Below are positions 42,835-54,796 of a stretch of 64,000 nucleotides of DNA, piece after piece; position 1 is the first letter of the stretch, and each line of letters starts with the position of its first letter. The notes beneath the pieces were generated by a model. The model saw only the letters and a program-made list of their open reading frames with translations. It searched no databases and was not told where the DNA came from. The position numbers and the translations under genes were made by a program. This DNA comes from Branchiostoma lanceolatum (lineage: Eukaryota; Chordata; Leptocardii; Amphioxiformes; Branchiostomatidae), in the NCBI RefSeq assembly GCF_035083965.1, contig NC_089731.1, forward strand, positions 4,317,001 to 4,381,000. Direction: 5' to 3'.

Positions 42835-45800
42835 AAACTCAGTGTGGTGGTCAATCAATAGATTGTGAAACGGACACCAATGCCTTACGTGTGGTATTTT
42901 GGCTTTGTTTGCACACGCATTTCCAAGCACTCGGAGTTTGTACTTAGAAACGCGTTTGTAAACCCAGTCTTTGGACATTTTAGAGTTATACGTCAGCAGC
43001 CGGTAGCAGGTGCGAAATGTTATTCGATCTAATCCAGACAGAGTAGATGAGGGGCTGAAACTACGACTTCCTAAATCCTCCAGCTGCCACACAGTCACCA
43101 CAACCTTTGCCCCCGCCCACTCCCAAACACGGTCGGCGGTGAGTTAGAAGCAGTCGGTTTTAAGCCACGTTTCTAGTCACTAACTGCCCACTCCCTCCTG
43201 ACTGATACACCTTTCTCACGCGGCGGACATGATAGAATGAAAACGAGGCCGATGTGGCAAAGTAACAAAAATAATCTACAGAACACGGAATCAGAATTTA
43301 AAAAAAAAAAAAAAAATCTACAGATTTAGTTTTCCTCCCAAATCACAGTAAGTTTTAAAATATGATATACAATTATCAATATCATAACTAGTATAATGCA
43401 CAGAAAAGATGCAGCAATTTCGAGCCACGTTGACTGATCCTGTATATAGTACCGCCCTCCTCCGTCAAAACGTAGAAATGCAAAATAAAAACATAGAAAT
43501 GCATAGAAAATGAGTTACTCAGTGTACTGTAGGGACCACCGTAAAGATTCATAAATGAATAAATACGTTTTCAATCAAAATGGTATAAAACATTTCTTTG
43601 CTGTAAAAACATCACCGAGAGTTTAAGTTCGTATCAGAGCTAGCTTCAATGAATGAATGAAGATCTTTATTGCACATTTCTGCCACACTTGGCTAAGTAC
43701 AGGTCACAACAAAACAAAATGACAAGTACAGTTAACGGATACAAAAGAATATGACTATCATTAGATAAATTCAACTTCTCCTCGCTTTTCGGTTATAGTA
43801 GATATAAAAGAACAGACGTGCTTTTCAATGGGAGGTTTGTCTAGTCGCATTAGGAACATGAATTTTTGTACAGTACTTAAATGCTTGAAGTAAGGAAATA
43901 GGTTTTCTACAAGATTATACAGTTCATATTTCAATACGGCTTCTACCTCGGGGTTTCTTGTTCTCGGGGTGGCCGACTACTTTATCTTTGCAGCCATGGG
44001 TCGAATTACGATGAGCTTACAATTGCTTGTGTTTTCGTGCCCGTTATATTAAGGTCGAGAGAGTATGCTGTGGTTGGCTTCAGGGGCACGGCCGGAAGAC
44101 TATTTTGGCCCTCTAGTGTCAGAAAACCAACAGGTGGAATCATATCAAAATAAATTAGCCATTATGAGGAAGGGGGAAAGCTTGGTCGCTTGTGTGCATG
44201 AATCTACAATGATCTGGAATGACATCTTCTAGTAATCCTGCGCTACAAATGTATTCATTACATTGCATGAGCTGCAAGCAACGGGTGGCTTATCTTTATA
44301 TTACGTCGAGTTGGGCAACAGGTGTTTTTAAATCTGCCCTTTCTGTGGTAACCGTTATCCCGCCGTGCATTGATAAGCAATTAGTTAGCAATAAGCTTTC
44401 TCAGTGCGAATCGAAACTGAGGGGTACGGATCTGACGCAGGTAACATCTCCAAAAAGGTTGATTTGGATAATTGTGGTAGCTCAGTAGCAGGTGGTAACT
44501 TTTGATATCAAAGCGCCCTTGTTTCCTGGACTCCCATCTCTTCTAACCATACCTTCGGGGGGCAATTCATTTGAACACGCACGGGGGCGTTTTCTAATTC
44601 ATCTTCTTCTTCTTTGAAGCCCTTTTTGAGAATTTGTCTTTGATCATGTTTCATTAGTTTTGTTACACACTCATTGAAAAGAAGAAGAAAATATGAGGCC
44701 CTAGGGGGAGGGGGGGGGGGGTGGTGGCACAGGATCTAGCAGCTGATTTTGACTTCAAAATGTACTCGGGCCTGGCTGCTTTGTCAGTTACTTTGCACAG
44801 CAAGTAACTTTTGTTGATCATCGACTCATTTGATTGGTCAACATGACGAGAAATTACCGCAAAACGGAAGACATGTCGTGCTTATATATCATGACTAGTC
44901 GTGCGGTAGCATTGGGTATGGTTGTAGAAGTGAAACTAGTTCTTCAGAAGTGAAACTAGTTTGTTGTTGTCCATTTTTTTTGGCTCTTTCGCATTTGTAG
45001 TCTGTTGAGGATGCAATCCATAACGTTTACGTGCTGTGGTACATGTATTACCTTATATATGTCTAACAAACCATCCATCCATTCATTCATCCATCCATCC
45101 ATTCAACATTTTATCCTTCCTTTATTCCTTCATCCATCTATTCTTTGCCATACAAGACAAAATCAAGAAGAAACGACAAGAAATTTTATCTTTAACTTTC
45201 CCATGGAACTGTTTGTAATGAGAATCATTTCAAACGTATTGCGCAGTGTCTCGTTTTCAATGAAATGCGTTCCAGAATAGAAATGTGCACCCGTACGGCA
45301 CCGTGAAAATACATTCAATACAGGCTCAAAATACTGCCACATCCTTGTACCGATATAACGTTTTTGGCTAATTTTCTTACTAAAACATGCTATTCCTACC
45401 GCAAAGATGAACATTGAGTCCTCGAAGAAGGTGAAAATATTGTATGGGCGTTGAAATCAGCACCAACTTCGATTTGAGATTCTCTGGAATGCATGGAGTT
45501 TCTTCATAAAACAATTGAAACCCCAATAGATATCATTGTGAATATTTACACATATCACACACATAGTACACATTCTGTTATCGCTGAAAACCGCAGGTTA
45601 CTTTGTCAAATTGTATACGTCCAGGTCCAGGCACAGTACTGTATCTATACCTCTATACCCGTACCCGATATTACGTATAGGTACACATCCCTAATCTAGA
45701 AAATGCCGTGTGATGCCCCGATTTACGTCATCGATGATCCTCTTGTTGTTACCATGGGAACGGGTTTTACCAACTCTGCACCTGGGGGAGTTGATAAAAA

Positions 45801-46340
45801 GTATGGTGGTGATCGTGACGTCAGAATGCTGTTGTTGTTGACAGTATGTGTCTTTAGTCTATCTCGTTTTGTGTGCTACGTATCCTGTAACAGCTGTTGT
45901 TGTTTTGTGCTAAAGAATTGCTCTAAGCCCTCATAGGGTTTCCGTGATCCTTTGGCAACGTGTCATCACTGGTGAAGTGGTTAAGTGCAACAGAATTTTG
46001 TTTATCACGACGTCTACAACATTTTCAAGCAAAAGAGGTGCACGAAAAGACCCAACCCGCTTTGATATAAAAATTAAGCTTAGAGTCTATTATGTTTGAT
46101 ATATACATGCGGGTAGGGCCCTTTTGTGCGGATCTTTTGCTTGTGTTCTACGTCTTTGTAAACAAAATATGTATAAAACAGGTGCACCAGTAATGAAACA
46201 TACCAAAAGACGTTAACCACTTTCGTTTCCTTTATTTCGATACCGTTTGTCAATGATAATCTTCCAGGGTACGTTAGAATAACATATAAACACCTAAAAA
46301 AACATATAAACATAGACATACAGATTACAGGATCAAAAGA
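42835..46340. other. Intergenic region between GPCR1 and E
   Basis: No exon is recognised. A piece at about 43655-43735 (gaagatctttattgcacatt) looks like a dispersed repeat end. A poly-A run lies at 43300-43315, a G-run at 44705-44722, and CCATCCATTC-type simple repeats at 45072-45105. Several short open frames show no family resemblance. Confidence 0.45.
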
Positions 46341-46404
46341 AGCATACGAAATCATAACATAAGCGATGCAATTTTATTTCTAAATGTCAACTTAACTTGC
46401 GAAC

Positions 46405-49400
46405 AAATGAAAGCGAACAAATGAAAGTTGATAGAGGTTGAACCCACCGCTGTGCCCGGTGCTTGGCCCACTGGTGGCGGCTGTACAGACATGACCATCC
46501 CCTGTTGCACGCCCTCCACCACCCCGTCACGCAGGTTCTGGTAGTGGGAATACACCACGAGGCAGCCGTACACCTGAGGGTGCAGGTGCACAATCACATT
46601 CAACCCAATAGCCCGGTTAAACCGCGCTCCTACCCTTTCTTTAATAGCATTCAATTGTCTAGCAACAGAAAGGACTTCCTTATTGGCTAGTATGGCTAGA
46701 ATTCCTGTGGCTTGGGTGCCATCCGATTACTACCTGGGTTTCTACACTCGCTACCCTGAAAATGAGAAAAAAAATCAGGGTAGCGAGTGTAGGAGCCCCA
46801 GTAGTACTAGAAATCGGATGGCACCCAGTCCTTTTTGTGACGTCATGACCCGTTACTTGTTTGCTCCACCAAAGAGCACACAGTAGATAATGGATTCAAA
46901 AATAACACAGATGTCCTCAGAAATAGATTTTTACCAATCCGATGAAAGTATCTACGGAGGAAGCAAGACCTTACCGTTAATTCGTCTCACCAAAGAGCAC
47001 ACGTAGAAAATAGACCTAAAGATTACCTAGATGTTTTCAGAAATTGATCTAATAACCCAAAACCCGACGAAGGTATTTAGGAAGGAAGAAAGACCGTACC
47101 GTTATGAGGAAGACAATACCCCAGATGATCCAGGCACCCGCTAGAACGGGCATAACTATCGCCATAACTAGGTCGCTCCAGTCGTCTTCCTACAAGGGAT
47201 GGAATACAACTGTCAAAGGGAAGAAAAAAAATGCTGTTTAGACCCCCATTCCACTAGTGGGCACTCTCACTGCGACCTCGCTGCGACCTAAGCTTAATTT
47301 GTATAACCCTTGATTTCATAATGAAAATATCATACCAAATGTGAAAGTATGGCTGAAAAGACTAAAAAAACACGCAAAGTGTTAAAATATTCGTTCTCTA
47401 AGCTTTATCCATGAAATTCGTTGAGCGCTCTGTTAAATTTTAGGTCGCAGAGAGAGCGCGGTGAGAGCGTCGTCCTTGTGGAATGGGGGTATTATACATT
47501 CAAACCTGCCAAGGCGACCACCTTTTCAAGCCGACCACCTAGCCATGTCGTCGACCGCTTTTGTTCGGTTCCGAAAATTTTCCCCATATAGACTAAGCAT
47601 TAAGCGGCCTATATTATTTTTACCTCCGGGAAACGAGACGTATTGATAATACGACATGATAATAAAGACAACTGACGCAAAATTATGATTGACGTATGGC
47701 TGTTTCAGTTTCAAACAAGAAATTGTTATCTGACGTACCACGGCTCCGAGGATCCCCAGGGTAACAATGGTCAGATAGACGGTCACCCCGAGCGATGCCA
47801 GCGTACAGGCGATGGAGAAAATCACCCAGGACAGGACAAGCTCCTTCATTTCCTGTGGTTGATATGAATGAAAAACTCTTTTTAGGAGATGAGAGTCATC
47901 AATTGAGAGGTACATTTAGTGCTTGTACCTAAATGATAATAATAGCAGTATAATATGCATAAAGATGTCTGTGGTGAAAATGAAGGATGTAAAAAAAAGA
48001 TGACGGCTTCACAGCAATCGCCAAGCATATATTGAGAGGAACTGTTGCAGTTGGCTGTTAAAGAGACTGGCAGCCCAAAACCCCTCTACTTGGAAATCAT
48101 CTTTAGACGACCCTTTTTTTGTTTTCGTTGTTGTTGTTATCGTTTTTGTTGCTTAGAGGGGAGGATACTTTGCAGCCATTGACATAAATACCAATTTGAC
48201 TCAGTCTTAATTTACAGTTAATGCGCATGTGTAGTCATGGTGCATTGTGGTCTAAGGTTTGAGCCACAAAGGATGACCAGGGCAGGGGCCTTAAACTTAG
48301 AGCACAATGCATTACGACTGCACATGCGCACTCAAAACTGTGAAATGGCTTTGTGAAATGTCAGCTGTTTCTAAGTTTAAATTCTAAAATTGATGAAAAA
48401 GTCGACGATAGAAAAAACCGCCCACCTTTTTCACACCATAGATCAGCAGTATGTCGATGATGACGCCCACGGAGTAGATGGAGACGGAAACAATATCAGT
48501 GGTAGCTGGTAAATAAAGACGGCAAAAAACACAGCTGGTTAATAGTTAAACAGACAAGAATTCTTTTTCACGGATCACCAAAGTGGTGACGTCAGAAGGG
48601 GGAAAGGCCTCCTGGTGACGCTGACAGTTTGTGTGCCGGGGGTACGTCACTGGTTTTACGTTATTACAAATTTTTAGAATAATTTCAAGATCAAGCTAGT
48701 ATCTATCTCTCTAGAAACCTAGCTTCGGGTATGCTGGTATAGATAATGAGTTCCCGACCTGCCGTAGCAACAGCTACAATTTTTTAAGAATCTCTGGTTG
48801 AAGATTTCTTTTAAGAAAAGTCAGGCTAAACCTTGAATAGAATAATGATTAATGACAATGAAAATGAATTAACGTTATTATCATATAGCTAATAATGAGC
48901 TTCGCTCACTCGGTGGTTTTATTCGGTGGTCATAGCACCTGGCCAGGCGTTATGACACCATATACACCTCGGGGCGGGTCATTAACCCTTAATTCATGTC
49001 CATAATCTCTTATATTGTAGGTGTATTTTCATGACCTTGGCTATAATAATGATAATAATATAAAAGAGTAGAATAATGAAATACTACTCACCCACGGCCC
49101 CATCGGCGCCAACGATGTTCCTAACAGCAGAACCGATACCGGCAAACTGCATGATCTGCGAATCAGAGAAACACGATAATATTAGACTATGTACCCTGCA
49201 ACTACACTGTCTTTAGGATACGATATAAAACCACAGAAAGGGAATTTGGAAGTAACGTTACGTGTTTGTTACCTTTAGAATATGTCACTGATTGAAGAGT
49301 ATTCTAGTAACATTAAGGGAAATCTTGAAAATTATAGTGATATGTACAACTCTGAACACTCATTTGTGAGATTAATAGACAAAAAATGTAGATGAATGGG

Positions 49401-50110
49401 GCATGAAAAAAATAAATCCTCCTTTTAGCTACAGGGTCATCATTTTCTGTGAGACGTGCATTGAAGGATTGCGAGCGGGCGCTTTGGTGTTTGAAATCGG
49501 TAAAAGTCTTATCGGTAATTACGTTAACAGTACACAATACCAGACCATTAGACATTGCAGATAAGAACGAGACAGTAAGAAGCCACTGGGGCACCAAACA
49601 TTTCTTACTACATTTCGAGGTCTAATTAAGACCTGCCAACAACATACCAACATAATGAAGACAATCCATCCACGTCTTCTATAGTCATGCTGTAACGTTA
49701 CATATCCACAAACATACAAAGAAACGCTACCAAAAACATAACCTTCTCGGCAAAGGTAATAAAAGACTTCAGAATCTGTTTTGAAATAACGTGTACAAAG
49801 TGGTTCATTATCATTGAGGAGCCCTAAGTTCGAAGATTTTGTTGAAAACGTGGTAAGTTGGGTCTAAAGACAGCTTAAACTTTGCAAATTTGGTCACGAA
49901 TCTCATCTATCCCTCCTTAGTCTAACCACAGAAGATGAACTTTCTCCGCCCTTCTCGGTTTTCTTGGTGCTTCACTTAGTGTCACCACGCCTGTCCGTAC
50001 TCTGTTTGGAATGAAAGTCGGCTCGTACTTACCATCCAGATATTGGCGATCACGATACAGCCCGTCCGGACGGAACAGCAACCACAGCAGCTTCTCTGCA
50101 GGATCGCCAT
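46405..50110 (-). CDS. LAPTM/Mtp-like four-TM membrane protein, paralog E (minus strand)
   Basis: Predicted join on the complement: 50110-50033, 49155-49092, 48505-48426, 47852-47739, 47189-47100, 46573-46448, giving 184 residues before the last junction. The start MAILQRSCCGCCSVRTGC is the closest in the window to the vertebrate CCGCC-x-VRTG motif. Helices lie near 18-34, 50-72, 80-110 and 120-150, followed by VYGCLVVYSHYQNLRD and a short tail ending QPPPVGQAPGTA. The 3' end is uncertain. Either the frame reads on to a TGA near 46352, or a short intron joins a tiny exon near 46405 (giving L-S-stop, resembling the terminal exon of D). A strong acceptor lies 39 bases before the ATG (exon from 50149). 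All internal phases match A-D. Confidence 0.82.
46702..46836. mobile_element. Hairpin MITE related to 1921-2004
   Basis: 'tgggtgccatccgattacta' and its counterpart 'aatcggatggcaccca' form the arms, with 'ctacactcgctaccctga' and its complement inside. It shares the GGTGCCATCC and GTGTAGGAGCCCC text with 1921-2004. It lies in the last large intron of gene E. Confidence 0.7.
47243..47490. mobile_element. MITE of the GCGTCCTAAATT family, copy 3
   Basis: Ends acccccattccac and gtggaatgggggt are inverted repeats, with ctctcactgcgacc and ggtcgcagagag next to them. The core has 'gaaattcgttgagcgct', shared with the 6125 and 34975 copies. It lies in an intron of gene E. Confidence 0.8.
49267..49311. 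mobile_element. Solo end of the 8456 MITE family
   Basis: 'ttacctttagaatatgtcac' and 'ttgaagagtattctagtaac' match the right terminus of the element at 8456-8744. No partner end was seen nearby. Confidence 0.6.
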
Positions 50111-50244
50111 CTTGAAGAACACCTTCTAATGTTACAGCAATAGAACAAACTGCAAAGGAACTGGTACGGTGAGTAAAAGGATTGAAATATATATGTGATA
50201 CAAGTATATTTCTATTTGTACAAAGCATACAAGTGTGCGTTTGA

Positions 50245-50405
50245 CTCACGCACGCACGCACGCGCGCACAACCACACACGCACACACACACAGACACACT
50301 GGCAGACACACCCACACACAAACACACACGGGCAGGCACACACACACAGACACACAGGCAGGCACACACACACACACACAGGCAGGCACACAAACACGCA
50401 GGCAG

Positions 50406-50450
<45 letters not shown>
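50245..50450 (+). repeat. CA microsatellite with CAGG interruptions
   Basis: Long impure (CA)n tract with GGCAGGCACA variants, just upstream of the first translated exon of gene E (in its 5' intron). Confidence 0.95.
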
Positions 50451-50598
50451 AATAGAACAAGTCTCGATCGCAATCCCAACTGACAAGCAAAACTTTCGAC
50501 AAACAAACGTAAGGATGGAGAAAGGAAACTACAAGTCAAGAACATTTGATAAGCCGTTGTTGCGTGTATCTAGCATGATAAGTATACATCCGACTTAC

Positions 50599-50750
50599 CG
50601 TAAATTTTCAGCGTCTTTACAAGGACGTAAGGTCAGGCGTTTCCGATCAACGCTCGTTTGTTGTGTTGCCGAACGTTGAATCTGGCGTTGCTAGGAAACC
50701 TTCGAACCGCATTGTTCGGTTGTTCGAAAACCTTATAACCTGACCTTAGA
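50599..50750 (-). promoter_or_regulatory. Possible noncoding first exon / promoter of gene E
   Basis: On the minus strand a donor TTACG|GTAAGT lies at 50599/50598, facing the acceptor before the E start codon at 50149. The exon's 5' end is unknown but should lie before the transposon that starts at 50760. Confidence 0.4.
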
Positions 50751-50759
50751 TGGCCTATT

Positions 50760-52137
50760 CAGTCGAACCGCAGAGCTCTACGCGCATCCGTTCTGCGCAG
50801 CCTTCTCTAAGACGGCGTTCGCCGGGTCACGGCCGGACCTGGGTTGGACCCTGTTGCATGGGTGTAAACAACTACCTGTGGTGCAAGAAAAAGACCTCAG
50901 ACCTACATAATGTTTATACTTTTTCATATCTGTAGGACTTGCCCAGTGCAGCTATGTAGATATTTCGTGTATTGCAAAATGACAGCGGCCGCGGTGGCTT
51001 TCGAAACATTAGCAATTTTTGGTCAATTTATCTGTGCTCATCTTCTTTACAGTTCACCTAGATCCAACTAGCTAATCACATAGTGCGATAGTCCATTTCT
51101 TCGCCTTTAAATAGATACCAAAATACCTTGGTTTATTTGAGGAGCAACGGGTTTGCCCCCAAAAAAACTGCGACCACATGCAAATCATGGTGGTGAAATT
51201 TGAGCCTGGGCGTATCTACCGATACACACTATCCTGCGTTTTGGTTACATTTTGATACATTTCGCAAGGTGTCATAAAACTTATGTTTTGGTTTAAGAAG
51301 CTGCATGAGCACGGCTACCACATGCAATAGAAGAAGCTACATGATAATAGTCAAATACGCACAGACAGAGGGTATTAGTACAAGGTAGCGACTTAGTAAA
51401 AATTGTCAAATTTGAAGTCAATAGTTTCGAACTCCAGCGTTCGACCGATGGAACCAAGACGGTACGTTCGATTTTTTGAGCCGCGGGGTCAGGCGAGTTC
51501 AGGCGTAGTGTTGCAACTATCAGTCGGTGTATGGAGAAGTTTAGAAAAGACTTACGTCTAATTCTTGCAGTTGCAAATACATTTTCTGAAAAAGATTGAC
51601 ATTATTCAGAAGCCAGAAAAAGTGGGATTCTTGTGCACGTATGCCAATATTAGTACATAATGCCTACGTTTTGCAAATCAAAGTGAAAGGACACTGTGTT
51701 CAATTTCTCATTCAAAAAAAGGACGCCATAAAACTGACATGTTGTTCGTTTTTTTGGGGGCAAACCCGTTGCTCCTAAAATTTACCAAGGAACTTTGGTA
51801 TCAATTTAAAGCTGAAGATATGGACTATCACACTGTGGAAATAGCTAATTGGATCTGGGTGAGCTGTAGAAAAGACGAGCACAAATATAGTGACCAAAAA
51901 TTGCTCATGTTTAGAAAGCCACAGCGCTCGCTGATATTCTGTAATGCGCAAAATATCTGAATTGCTGTACTGGGCAAATCCCGTAGATTTGAAAAAGTAT
52001 ATACATTATATAGGTCTGAGGTATTTTTGCTGCACGACAGGCTCTTGTTTACACCCATGCAACGGGGTCAAATCCAGACGCGGCAAATACGCTATCTTAG
52101 AGAATAACGCGTTCTAGGGTGACCTGCGGTTCGACTG
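50760..52137. mobile_element. Non-autonomous DNA transposon with about 400-bp terminal inverted repeats
   Basis: The left arm (50760 to about 51170) starts CAGTCGAACCGCAG and the right arm (about 51740 to 52137) ends CTGCGGTTCGACTG. The two arms stay recognisably complementary throughout (for example gaggagcaacgggtttgccc and gggcaaacccgttgctcct). ATT flanks both ends, a possible 3-bp target duplication. The 570-bp centre has no transposase-like frame. The arms are diverged, so it is not a recent insertion. Superfamily is undetermined; 3-bp duplications are known for PIF/Harbinger and CMC-type elements. Confidence 0.82.
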
Positions 52138-52439
52138 ATTTGAACGATACAAACTGCATGTCATCATCGCGCACGTGCACGTTCCATCGTGTTCGAACGA
52201 CGTTCCCCGAATCCCGACCGGTCCCCGGTGTCCGCACACATGCCGTCAAACGTTTCCGGATATCGCTATACAATGTCGGTGGCTATCCCCTTCCTCACTT
52301 GAGTAAAAATACCGCAAAACGGCTTATTTTGTACTTATCTGTCGTAAATCAGTCTGATTGTAATCTAACACCTGCTCCCCTACGGGCTCAGGAATTGTCG
52401 CTCGATTTCAATGGACGTGCGCGATAACATAGACAGATT

Positions 52440-54170
52440 GTGAGTAAAATCTTCCATATGACATCACTGTCATCAGTTTGTGTCGTTAAAATTCGTCGCA
52501 TTGTCTAGTACCATTTGCCTTATAAACGCAGTGGACATTATAGCCGAAGAAAACCGATAGAAGATGTTCTGATGCAAAAACATATCCTCAAACAATTCAA
52601 TCTAATTCAATCGAACCCAATGAACTTCGAGTTCAAAACATGTAAGTTATTATGATCACAAGCATCGATAAACAGGTTTGTTGTAAACTTATGCCTGAAG
52701 GCTAATTCATAACGTGAAACATATTTTAAGGACAACAAGATTGGCAACATAAAAAGATGTTGCCATGGCGACGGTGGTCTCTGCAAGGAGTGGTCTCTCT
52801 TAACGTTTTCGTTTTTAACCCACATGCAAATAAGGGCCTCGCATAGATAGCGGCAAAAATCATATCAGTCGATCACCTTCTCTACCAAAATAACACAAGT
52901 TGTCCAATGTATGAAAATCTTGTTTTCACAAAAAAGATATCGTACCATTTCCTCATAAATTATGTAAATGAGGCCCTCTATGCAAGATTTGTGTCTTACA
53001 GTGGCCACATTTACTTAACTTCCAAATGGTGCAAAAATGAAATCCCCATTATTTACCACTATGGATTTATAGAATTTTGTCATTAATTATGCAAATTAAG
53101 TATCAATTTGCATAATTGATATCTATCGATATTTATCTCTTTCTCAGTTACATATGTCATGTGTTTGAGAGTCCTATAATAGAATGCAGCTGATTTATTA
53201 ACAGTCCTCATTAATTATGCAAATCAGATATTGATTTGCATAATTGGCATATGATTATGTAAATCATCACTTAAGCTATCTACACACCAAAAATTATGAT
53301 GATCCGTCATCTCCTTCTTGCGTTATTCTCTTTCAAAGTTTGAGTCAAAATCAGCTCCTGCAGTTCCAAAAAAAGCCGCTAGGGGGTCCAAATCTACAGG
53401 ACATATTTTCCTAACAAAGAGCTATCCACCACTTAAAAATCATGACTATAGCATGCTCAGAAGACGATATTTGACAAGTGAAAGTTCCCCTGCAGTACCA
53501 TAGAAAGTCGCTAGGGGGCCCAAAATCCAATCATTACAAGGTCTCCCACAGACCTACCCACCTACAAAATATTAAGACATATCCAGGCATTCTTGAGTTA
53601 TCGTCCCATGGACTTTCACATTCCTGTACAATTCCTAGAATTCTTGCAATCTGCACACAATATAGTAAAATTTGGCTCGCCCCTGAGGCGTCGCCAAAAA
53701 TACAAGATGCTAGTTTCTATACATGTCAAATATAGCTATAGCTTCATTGATAAGATAGATACATGTAATATTTCCAACAACACCGAAAGCCACGTACGAA
53801 GATGGTATTGAACAGGTTAACCTGTTTTTAATGTATTCTACTACCAGTTACATGTTTCGTGAACCTACCCTAAAACAAAAGATAATTGTAGGTTGCTTCT
53901 CGATAATACATTATGTGCATATAAACAACTATATTACTACAATGATAATAAATTCTCTTTAAATGTGCGTTTTGAATATAGACAAAACTGTTATAAGCCA
54001 AAGTGAAAACATCTTAAGCATAACAGTTGTATTATCATTTCAATGAAATATCCTCAAAATAAACCAGTGAGTTGAATTATCATATCAATGAAATATCCTC
54101 AAAATAAACCAGTGAGTAGTTCGTATTGATGTCTTTCTGTTACGTATTGCTGGAATTATTAGGTATTTTT
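52440..54170. repeat. Dispersed-repeat region between the TIR element and GPCR2
   Basis: At 53040-53260, 'taattatgcaaatyagata' and 'gatttgcataattg' motifs repeat in both orientations. At 53370-53520, a unit with 'ctgcagt' plus 'gtcgctagggggcccaaa' occurs twice. At 54028-54118 a sequence of about 45 bp (tatcatttcaatgaaatatc) is tandemly duplicated. No coding exon is supported. Confidence 0.5.
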
Positions 54171-54690
54171 CCGTTGTTTGTTTTCCCGGACGTGCGTATT
54201 GCTTACCGTCCTCTTACGCCTGTCCTTGGTACTGATGCTACTTTGTCGTTCTGTTGTTGTTTTCTATCACAGTCAGACTTCTCTTGGTTATTCTCAGCTC
54301 TTATCTTTCCGGGATCCAAAATTGTGTCCTTGGTTATGTCCATAGAAGTGGCTGTAGAATTTAGAATTCGTTTTTGAACCATGTCGTTTCCATCCATTTC
54401 TTGGTTTTCTTCACAGCATACTCTAAGGAGGTACGACGTGTTTTCTTGCGCTAAGCTCATAACAGTTTTCATTGTTTCCCGTTGAACTTCAATGATGTTG
54501 CCAGTCTGTCTTTTCTGGTCCTTAATTTGATTCTAGTAACTTTTTTTTCTGCACTTAGTACTACATTGTCAGGTAGACTGGTTTGTGACCGCGTTGTCTG
54601 ATTGTCGACGCTAATGTACATGAGTCCTTCAGAGTCTTTTCACTTTCCACATGGAATTTCTGCAGTACTCAGTCGGTTTTCTGGCACCGA
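54170..54690 (-). other. GPCR2 3' flank homologous to the GPCR1 3' flank
   Basis: Read on the minus strand this aligns with 40630-41170. It includes the conserved frame SEGLMYISVDNQTTRSQTS near 54640-54550 and STKDRRKRTVSNT near 54238-54200. The intervening part is poorly conserved. Confidence 0.55.
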
Positions 54691-54734
54691 AGGAGTAAAA
54701 ATGCTTTCATTGTTATGAGGTTCACGGCTGCTCT

Positions 54735-54765
54735 TCTATTTTCTTTTCTTTTCTTTTCTTTTGTT
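54735..54765 (+). repeat. CTTTT simple repeat behind GPCR2
   Basis: Four to five units of ttttc lie just past the GPCR2 stop (3' UTR side). Confidence 0.85.
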
Positions 54766-54796
54766 GTTCAGTTTTCCGTCAGAAGTGCTCCTCAGG

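Noticed and set aside
42763-43101. 112-aa minus-strand frame ending near the LINE fragment
   Set aside because: It could be more of the LINE, but it runs into the MITE at 42726-42834 and I recognise no reverse-transcriptase motif in it.
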